A DNA stretch of 22,110 nt from Parafilimonas sp. (GTDB lineage: Bacteria > Bacteroidota > Bacteroidia > Chitinophagales > Chitinophagaceae). Made by a program: the position numbers and the translations under genes. The notes below the pieces were generated by a model. The model worked only from the letters and a program-made list of their open reading frames with translations, did no database searches and was not told the origin of the DNA. Below are positions 17,002-22,110 of the stretch, piece by piece (position 1 is the first letter of the stretch; every line of letters starts with the position of its first letter). The DNA lies in the NCBI GenBank assembly GCA_025927795.1, contig JAICKT010000023.1, positions 1-22,110 on the forward strand. The letters run 5' to 3'.

Positions 17002-17799
17002 ATGATCCATCCACATACGTATATACATCCCAACGCAAAACTTGCTGAGAATGTAAAAGTTGATCCTTTCACCGTTATCCATCAAAATGTAACCATTGGT
17101 GAAGGCACATGGGTTGGCAGTAATGTAACTATAATGGAAGGTGTTCACATTGGAAAAAATTGCCGCATTTTTCCGGGCGCAGTGCTTGGTGCAGTTCCTC
17201 AGGATTTAAAATTTAAAGGTGAAGACACAACTGTTGAAATTGGAGATAATACAACTATCCGCGAGTATGTAACTATTCATCGCGGCACACGCGACAGGTG
17301 GAAAACAACAGTCGGAAATAATTGCCTTATCATGGCTTACAGCCATATCGCACATGATTGTTCCGTTGGAAACAATTGCATCATGAGCAATAACAGTCAA
17401 ATGGCTGGGCATGTAATCATGGCCGATTATGCATGGATTGCCGGATTTACCGCCATTCATCAGTTTGTAAAAATTGGCCAGCATGCTTTTATTGCAGGCG
17501 GAAGCTTGGTACGCAAAGATGTGCCTCCATATATTAAGGCAGTAAGAAATCCATTAAGCTATGGTGGCGTAAACAGCGTTGGCTTAAAACGCAGAGGTTT
17601 TTCGCTTGATAAAATAAACCAGATACTTGACATATACCGTATCATTTATAACAAGGGATTCAATACTTCAAAAGCACTTGAATTTATAGAAGAAGAAATG
17701 GCTGCCAGCGATGAACGCGATGAAATAATAAGTTTTATCCGCGACAGTGAAAGAGGCATTATAAAGAGATATGCCAAAACCGATATAGATGATGAATAA
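17002..17799 (+). CDS. lpxA: UDP-N-acetylglucosamine O-acyltransferase
   Basis: First enzyme of lipid A synthesis: moves a 3-hydroxyacyl chain from ACP to UDP-GlcNAc. The 265 residues fit the usual 255-265. The first 190 residues form a hexapeptide-repeat left-handed beta-helix (IHPNAKLAENVKVDPFTVI and similar turns). The catalytic histidine is H118 in SHIAHDCSVG, equal to E. coli H125. GAVPQDLKFKGE and REYVTIHRGT are LpxA signatures. A C-terminal helical domain (about 191-265) has the family's NSVGLKRRGFSLDKI motif. With lpxD and lpxC upstream, the window holds enzymes for the first three lipid A steps apart from the acyl supply. The ABC ATPase gene starts 24 bases later, so co-transcription is likely. 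Confidence 0.97.
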   Translation: MIHPHTYIHPNAKLAENVKVDPFTVIHQNVTIGEGTWVGSNVTIMEGVHIGKNCRIFPGAVLGAVPQDLKFKGEDTTVEIGDNTTIREYVTIHRGTRDRWKTTVGNNCLIMAYSHIAHDCSVGNNCIMSNNSQMAGHVIMADYAWIAGFTAIHQFVKIGQHAFIAGGSLVRKDVPPYIKAVRNPLSYGGVNSVGLKRRGFSLDKINQILDIYRIIYNKGFNTSKALEFIEEEMAASDERDEIISFIRDSERGIIKRYAKTDIDDE

Positions 17800-17823
17800 T
17801 TCTTACATCATCATTTCATTCAA

Positions 17824-18444
17824 ATGAAAATTATTCTTACAAATGCCGGCAAACGTTTTAGCCGTGAATGGATTTTCAGGAATCTTAACTATGAATTTTC
17901 GCATAATAAATCTTATGCAATAACAGGCGCTAATGGCAGTGGAAAAAGTACATTACTGCAAGCGATATCTTCCGCTTTAATTTTAAATGATGGAATTATT
18001 AATTGGCAATTGAATGAAAAATCTATACAACCTGAAAACGTACATCAGAAAATAAGTTTTACTGCGCCTTACTTTGAATTGGTAGAAGAAATGACCGCGA
18101 AAGAGTTTCTTTTATTTCATGCACAATTCAAAACCTTTATTAATAATTTTTCAGTTGAAGAGATATTGCATAAAGCAGAATTATCAAATGCTGCTAATAA
18201 ACAAATACGTTTTTACAGCAGCGGAATGAAGCAACGTTTAAAACTTGCACAGGCAATATTTTCTGATGTACCCTGCATTTTACTTGATGAGCCTTGCACC
18301 AATCTTGATGAAGGCGGATTTAATTTATATTATGATTGGATTGACAGCTTTTGTAAAAACAGGTTATTAATTGTTTCAAGCAATGATATAAATGAATATA
18401 AATTCTGCGATGAACAATTAAATATTCAAAACTTTAAAAAGTAA
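17824..18444 (+). CDS. Small ABC-transporter ATP-binding protein, atypical Q and H loops
   Basis: A 206-residue stand-alone ATPase subunit. Walker A GANGSGKST is at 35-43, the signature YSSGMKQRLKLAQA at 131-144, Walker B CILLDEPCTNLDE at 151-163. Two usual residues are absent: no glutamine lies in the Q-loop region (ISFTAPYFELVEEMT, 78-91), and the H-loop histidine is replaced by Asn187 in LLIVSSNDINEY. Hydrolysis may therefore be slow or may differ in mechanism. It is short (usual 220-240) with no membrane partner encoded nearby. It follows lpxA by 24 bases, so a role at the envelope is plausible but inferred. It converges with tig, nine bases apart. Confidence 0.88.
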   Translation: MKIILTNAGKRFSREWIFRNLNYEFSHNKSYAITGANGSGKSTLLQAISSALILNDGIINWQLNEKSIQPENVHQKISFTAPYFELVEEMTAKEFLLFHAQFKTFINNFSVEEILHKAELSNAANKQIRFYSSGMKQRLKLAQAIFSDVPCILLDEPCTNLDEGGFNLYYDWIDSFCKNRLLIVSSNDINEYKFCDEQLNIQNFKK

Positions 18445-18453
18445 CTGCAAGAT

Positions 18454-19815
18454 TTAGTGATGATGGTGATGCATTTTCGCTTCCAACTGTTCTGCACTCA
18501 CCGGTTCTTCTGTTACTGAAACTTTACTTTCTAATAAATTAAAAAGCTTTTCTGTTTGTAAGCGCATATATGTTTCCTCAACAAATTTTTTATCCTGCAA
18601 CATGCGGTTTGCGTATTCGTCAAGCCAAGGCGCATCATTAATATTTTGGCTGCGCATATAACTTGTAATCTGGCTCATCGCTGCATCTTTTATTTCCTGT
18701 TGTTCAACAGTAATTTTATTTTCATTAATAAGCTTTGTACTTATCAACGTCCATTTTAATTGGTTTAAAAAAACAGGTAATTCTTTTTCAACATCATCTG
18801 CAGACTTTTCTTTTTCGCCGCCAACCTGCAGCCAGCGTTTCAAAAAACTTTCAGGAAAAGATATCTGAACATTATCAATTAGGTTATGATAAATTTGGTC
18901 GTGCACCTGGTTGCGGCTTTGCTTATCATAATAATTTTCTATTTCAACCTTAACAGCATTGCGCAATTCTTCTTCATTTGTAATACTGCTTTCAGGATAA
19001 ACATCATTAAAAAACTTTTCGTCTAAATCAGCCTTTTCAACAAAGCCAATTTTTGTTATAGTTAACTTGAAAAACTTTTCAGCATCCGCAGCATTATTTT
19101 TATCTAATCCTAAATCTTGTAAAACCCATTCTAGTTCTTTTTCTTCAAAAGCCTTGTTTAATTGAACAATAATCGAATCATCTTTCTTTTTGCCTGATAA
19201 TTCTTTTTGTGTTCCATCAAAAAAATATTTTAGCAACAGAGAATTATCTTTTTCTATTCCGCCTTCAATTGCGTTGCCATTTTCATCTGCTTCACTAAAA
19301 TGAATATTTAAAACATTTTCTTCATTATTTATTTCTTCGGGTTCAATCATTTTTCCATAGCGTGTGCGCATCCGGTTTATTTCTTCACTAATCATTTCAT
19401 CTGTAACCTGTACTTTATAGGAAGTAACTTTTATATCATCCGTTTTAACATCGAAGTCAGGCTTCAAACCAATTTCAAAAGCAAATGCATAATCGCCCGG
19501 ACTGTTCATATCCAGCATACGCGAATCAGATTCTAATGGAAGGGGCTGAGCAAAAATCTCAAGTTGTTCATTACCTAAATAGTTATTCAGTTCTTTTTCA
19601 ACTGTGCGCAAAATTTCTTCTGTAAACACAGATTGACCATACATTTTTTTTATTAATCCTGATGGAACCATGCCTTTTCTAAAGCCCGGAATATTGGCGC
19701 TCTTTGCATAAGATTTTAAGCTCTTCTCAAACGAAGGCAGGTAATCATTCTTTTCAAGATTTACGGTAAGCTTATCATTTAAATTTCCGATATTTTCTCT
19801 TGTTACTGTTGCCAT
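18454..19815 (-). CDS. tig: Trigger factor
   Basis: Ribosome-bound chaperone that meets nascent chains at the exit tunnel. The 453-residue protein has the N-terminal ribosome-binding domain with signature GFRKGMVPSGLIKKMYG starting at G44 (F45-R46-K47 is the ribosome contact), a central divergent FKBP/PPIase-type domain (about 155-245; several usual FKBP residues are not evident), and a long helical C-terminal domain (about 250-440) that forms the chaperone arms. The ATG at 19815 (MATVTRENIG) is chosen; a longer frame from a GTG at 20010 reads through the tRNA-Leu gene and is spurious. The protein ends in a native pentahistidine tail (KMHHHHH). It lies 29 bases downstream of the tRNA with no clear promoter between. 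The usual clpP-clpX neighbours are absent. Confidence 0.95.
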   Translation of the reverse strand: MATVTRENIGNLNDKLTVNLEKNDYLPSFEKSLKSYAKSANIPGFRKGMVPSGLIKKMYGQSVFTEEILRTVEKELNNYLGNEQLEIFAQPLPLESDSRMLDMNSPGDYAFAFEIGLKPDFDVKTDDIKVTSYKVQVTDEMISEEINRMRTRYGKMIEPEEINNEENVLNIHFSEADENGNAIEGGIEKDNSLLLKYFFDGTQKELSGKKKDDSIIVQLNKAFEEKELEWVLQDLGLDKNNAADAEKFFKLTITKIGFVEKADLDEKFFNDVYPESSITNEEELRNAVKVEIENYYDKQSRNQVHDQIYHNLIDNVQISFPESFLKRWLQVGGEKEKSADDVEKELPVFLNQLKWTLISTKLINENKITVEQQEIKDAAMSQITSYMRSQNINDAPWLDEYANRMLQDKKFVEETYMRLQTEKLFNLLESKVSVTEEPVSAEQLEAKMHHHHH

Positions 19816-19844
19816 TTCCCTGAAATATTTATCTGTAAATAAAG

Positions 19845-19926
19845 TGCGGATGATAGGAATCGAACCTACATGCCTTGCGGCGCCAGATCCTAAGTCTGGT
19901 GCGTCTGCCAGTTTCGCCACATCCGC
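19845..19926 (-). tRNA. tRNA-Leu (anticodon UAG)
   Basis: On the minus strand the acceptor strands GCGGATG (from 19926) and CATCCGC pair perfectly, with discriminator A at 19845. The D arm GTGGCGAAACTGGCAGACGC is class-II leucine-like. The anticodon stem CCAGA/TCTGG holds the loop CTTAGGA, giving anticodon TAG. A long variable arm (CGCCGCAAGGCAT) and the T arm GTAGGTTCGATTCCTAT follow. CCA is not encoded. It reads codon CTA/CTN leucine. It is just upstream of tig and may share a transcript with it. Confidence 0.95.
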
Positions 19927-19936
19927 AAACGGGGCG

Positions 19937-19944
19937 CAAAAATA
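19937..19944 (-). promoter_or_regulatory. -7 box for tRNA-Leu (and probably tig)
   Basis: Read on the minus strand this is TATTTTTG, a full match to TAnnTTTG, ending about 10 bases before the mature tRNA 5' end. It is the only good promoter candidate for the tRNA-tig pair. Confidence 0.5.
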
Positions 19945-20250
19945 ATATAAAAAAGCAATGGAAAGTGATTGTAATAATTGAAAGTATTGGGGTTCCGCAA
20001 CAACATTCACATCATTTTAATTTAACCCGCTTTCGATAAACAAAAAATCGTTTACAATTAAAAAATCGTATAAGCAAAGAAGGTTTTAAAAAATTATCAA
20101 AATCTAAAAGAAATTCCGGCACAATAACAAGAAAAATTAATGGCAAACAAAGCGAGTAATTTTTTCATAAAAAAAGTTTGGGTTTAAGAATAAGGTAAAT
20201 TAAATTAATGCAGAGTTATCTGTTTATAAATACCACTATGATAATTATAC
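19945..20250. other. AT-rich gap between tRNA-Leu and lipA
   Basis: About 300 bases with no established gene. It contains a direct repeat AAAAAATCGT (20042-20051 and 20060-20069, 18 bases apart) and, on the minus strand, a 23-residue frame at 20097-20168 with a signal-like start (MKKLLALFAINF). That frame is too short to call a gene on sequence alone. No clear terminator follows lipA. Confidence 0.4.
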
Positions 20251-21177
20251 CTAATTGCTCTTTTCACTAAGCCATTGCGTTCTGCCAAACCCTGGCAATA
20301 CATGTTTTTCGCTGTGATAGGAAGAGCGCACTAATGGACCACTTTCTACATAATCAAATCCTAGTGAATAACCGATTTCTCTTAGCTCTGCAAACTCATC
20401 AGGATGCACAAAGCGCTGAACGAATAAATGCTTTGTTGTTGGTTGAAGATATTGCCCTAAAGTAAGCACATCAACATTTACATCAGCAAGGTCATGCATG
20501 GTTTGTATAACTTCTTCCTTCGTTTCACCAAGCCCAAGCATAATTCCTGTTTTTGTGCGCACACCATTTTGTTTTAAATAACGCAATACTTCCATGCTAC
20601 GGCGATATTTTGCCTGTATACGAACTTGCCTTGTTAATCGTTCTACTGTTTCAATATTGTGGCTTATTACTTCAGGTGCTGCATCAATAACCCGCTGAAT
20701 ATTTTCCTGCTCTCCTTTGAAATCGGGGATTAATGTTTCAAGCGTTGTCTGAGGATTTAATGCTTTAACAGCTTTAATTGTATTATACCATACTATTGAC
20801 CCGCCATCTTTTAATTCATCCCTATCAACACTTGTAATAACCGCGTGTTTTACTTTCATTAAATAAATGGCTTCAGCAACACGCTGTGGTTCATCCCAGT
20901 CAATAGGTTCGGGTCTGCCTGTTGCCACTGCACAAAAACCACAACTGCGAGTACAAACATTTCCAAGAATCATAAAAGTTGCTGTACCTGCGCCCCAGCA
21001 TTCGCCCATGTTAGGACAATTACCACTTTCACATATTGTATGCAGTTTATGTGTATCAACCAAATTGCGTACATGCTTATAGCTTTCACCGATCGGCAAT
21101 TTTACTCTAAGCCAATCTGGTTTTTTTATTTTAGTTGATTGAACTGTTTTTTCTGACGCTTCAATAATATCTTCCAT
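20251..21177 (-). CDS. lipA: Lipoyl synthase
   Basis: Radical SAM enzyme that inserts two sulfurs into octanoyl groups on lipoyl domains, making lipoate for pyruvate and 2-oxoglutarate dehydrogenases and the glycine cleavage system. The 308-residue protein has both Fe-S cluster motifs: the auxiliary cluster C49, C54, C60 (CESGNCPNMGEC) and the radical SAM cluster C75, C79, C82 (CTRSCGFC). The C-terminal RSSYH (284-288) carries the serine ligand of the auxiliary cluster. GIMLGLGET is the SAM-side motif. Length is normal. No lipB is beside it. It follows the outer-membrane protein gene by 54 bases on the same strand and has a near-match -7 box (CATCTTTG, 21209-21216), so it may be read from both. 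Confidence 0.97.
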   Translation of the reverse strand: MEDIIEASEKTVQSTKIKKPDWLRVKLPIGESYKHVRNLVDTHKLHTICESGNCPNMGECWGAGTATFMILGNVCTRSCGFCAVATGRPEPIDWDEPQRVAEAIYLMKVKHAVITSVDRDELKDGGSIVWYNTIKAVKALNPQTTLETLIPDFKGEQENIQRVIDAAPEVISHNIETVERLTRQVRIQAKYRRSMEVLRYLKQNGVRTKTGIMLGLGETKEEVIQTMHDLADVNVDVLTLGQYLQPTTKHLFVQRFVHPDEFAELREIGYSLGFDYVESGPLVRSSYHSEKHVLPGFGRTQWLSEKSN

Positions 21178-21231
21178 GCAATAATTTCAAAATATTAATT
21201 ATTATTTGCAAAGATGCAGCAATTATAGCTA

Positions 21232-22047
21232 TCAATTTCGCTTGCCAAACTCTACGGCAACGTAAGCATTATAGAAGAATTTTTTTGGTGTTGCATTCAC
21301 CATTATAGGCATATCTTTAGTATAATATTCCGCGCTTATACCAACTTCGATTGCGGATAATAATTCATTATAACGCCCGTAATCAAACCGCAAGCCCGCA
21401 TGTGCTATTACGCCCGGTGTAAATTTCATCTGATTAAATCCTTTCGTAAATCCTGCGCTTGAAAAAGGATAGTTTAAAAACAGTGTATCATTTGGTCCTT
21501 CATATTTTACATCACGGGTTTCATTGGTGGTAGGATCTATAATTGTAACATAATAAGGTTTTAAAAGCCCGGCTGAAAATCCGCCGCCATAAATTGCCGA
21601 AACAGCTACTCCGTTTTTGGTGCCTTTTCCGCCAATAAGTTTTTGCTGCCCTATGCCTACGTTCACATTATAAAAAACATTTTGTTTCCCATAAATAAGC
21701 GGGTTACCAATCGGAAATCCCGTAACATCTGTAGCTGTTATTTTTTCTTCTTTATGACTTTTACGTTCGCCAATTTCAAGAAACCAGGTATTGGTAGTGG
21801 TGGTAGTTTTATATTTGCCATGTTCAAATAATGCTGTCCATCCATCTGTGTTTAACTTAAAACCAAAGAGTGATTGTTTGTTATAAATTAATGAACCCTC
21901 TTCATCTCTTTTAATCAGTTCTGCAATATGTTGTTTGCGTTCCTGTCTTTTTTGTTCTTTAATATTTTCAGACGGTTTTGTTTGTTGTGCAAACGCTGAT
22001 GCATACAAGGTTATTCCAATTAAAATCAAATAAATCTTACTGCGCAT
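21232..22047 (-). CDS. Probable outer-membrane beta-barrel protein, unknown function
   Basis: A 271-residue protein with a signal peptide: MRSKIYLILIGITLYASAFA, cleaved before QQ at about residue 21. Next is a charged stretch (about 25-48: KEQKRQERKQHIAELIKRDEEG). From residue 50 on, amphipathic strand-like segments alternate with turns (FGFKLNTDGWTALFEHG, NVFYNVNVGIGQQ, AVSAIYGGGFSAGLL, GVIAHAGLRFDYG, AIEVGISAEYYT) and the protein ends AYVAVEFGKRN, aromatic near the C terminus. This is the look of a small outer-membrane barrel. I do not recognise a named family. It is the first gene of a likely two-gene unit with lipA; no functional link is evident. A near-consensus box (TAAATTTA) lies upstream on the minus strand. 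Confidence 0.75.
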   Translation of the reverse strand: MRSKIYLILIGITLYASAFAQQTKPSENIKEQKRQERKQHIAELIKRDEEGSLIYNKQSLFGFKLNTDGWTALFEHGKYKTTTTTNTWFLEIGERKSHKEEKITATDVTGFPIGNPLIYGKQNVFYNVNVGIGQQKLIGGKGTKNGVAVSAIYGGGFSAGLLKPYYVTIIDPTTNETRDVKYEGPNDTLFLNYPFSSAGFTKGFNQMKFTPGVIAHAGLRFDYGRYNELLSAIEVGISAEYYTKDMPIMVNATPKKFFYNAYVAVEFGKRN

Positions 22048-22110
22048 ATTGTAATTTGATAATCGTAAATTTATAATAAATATTGTTGAATGACTTCAGA
22101 AATAATTTAT

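Noticed and set aside
19816..20010. 65-residue N-terminal extension of trigger factor from a GTG at 20010
   Set aside because: It translates through the tRNA-Leu gene; trigger factor homologues begin at the ATG at 19815.
1..22110. CRISPR arrays, insertion sequences, prophage or integrated elements
   Set aside because: No regularly spaced repeats, transposase, integrase or terminal repeats were seen; tRNA-Leu shows no nearby integrase or duplicated 3' end.

Overview
The window looks like an ordinary chromosomal segment of a member of the Bacteroidota, most likely a Chitinophagaceae-type organism. The evidence is AT-rich DNA with few Shine-Dalgarno sites, repeated TAnnTTTG-type -7 promoter boxes, an lpxC-fabZ fusion gene, a PorX-type regulator (receiver plus PglZ domain), and a large secreted protein with a type IX secretion (T9SS) C-terminal sorting domain. 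The genus cannot be fixed from the sequence alone.

Layout. 1-3474: the 5' end of a DUF72/YecE-type gene (minus strand), a small VOC/glyoxalase-fold protein, and a DNA-repair pair (MBL-fold ligase-associated exonuclease and ATP-dependent DNA ligase). The pair ends at a two-way terminator near 3507-3534. 3554-7600: a 1348-residue T9SS cargo protein with CotH kinase, FN3, SprB and beta-propeller-like regions. 7875-10908: an acyl-CoA dehydrogenase, a 40-residue lipoprotein gene (minus strand, abutting it), a DEDDh exonuclease and a dolichol-phosphate-mannose-synthase-like glycosyltransferase. 11080-12907: a small acidic protein convergent with porX. 13094-18444: an HD phosphohydrolase, lpxD, lpxC-fabZ, lpxA and a small ABC ATPase, all on the plus strand; the three lpx genes cover the first lipid A steps. 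18454-19926: tRNA-Leu(UAG) followed closely by tig (trigger factor), minus strand. 20251-22047: lipA (lipoyl synthase) and an upstream gene for a probable outer-membrane barrel protein, minus strand.

How they fit together. Much of the window concerns the cell envelope: lipid A synthesis, PorX (known to control T9SS), a T9SS cargo, a lipoprotein, an outer-membrane protein and a polyprenol-phosphate sugar transferase. The rest is housekeeping: DNA repair, a proofreading-type exonuclease, acyl-CoA oxidation, protein folding and lipoylation. No CRISPR array, insertion sequence, phage or obvious genomic island was seen. No clear new multi-gene system stands out. The best leads are the FN3 domain split by an inserted domain in the T9SS cargo, the ABC ATPase lacking the switch histidine, the 40-residue lipoprotein gene, and the tRNA-tig arrangement.
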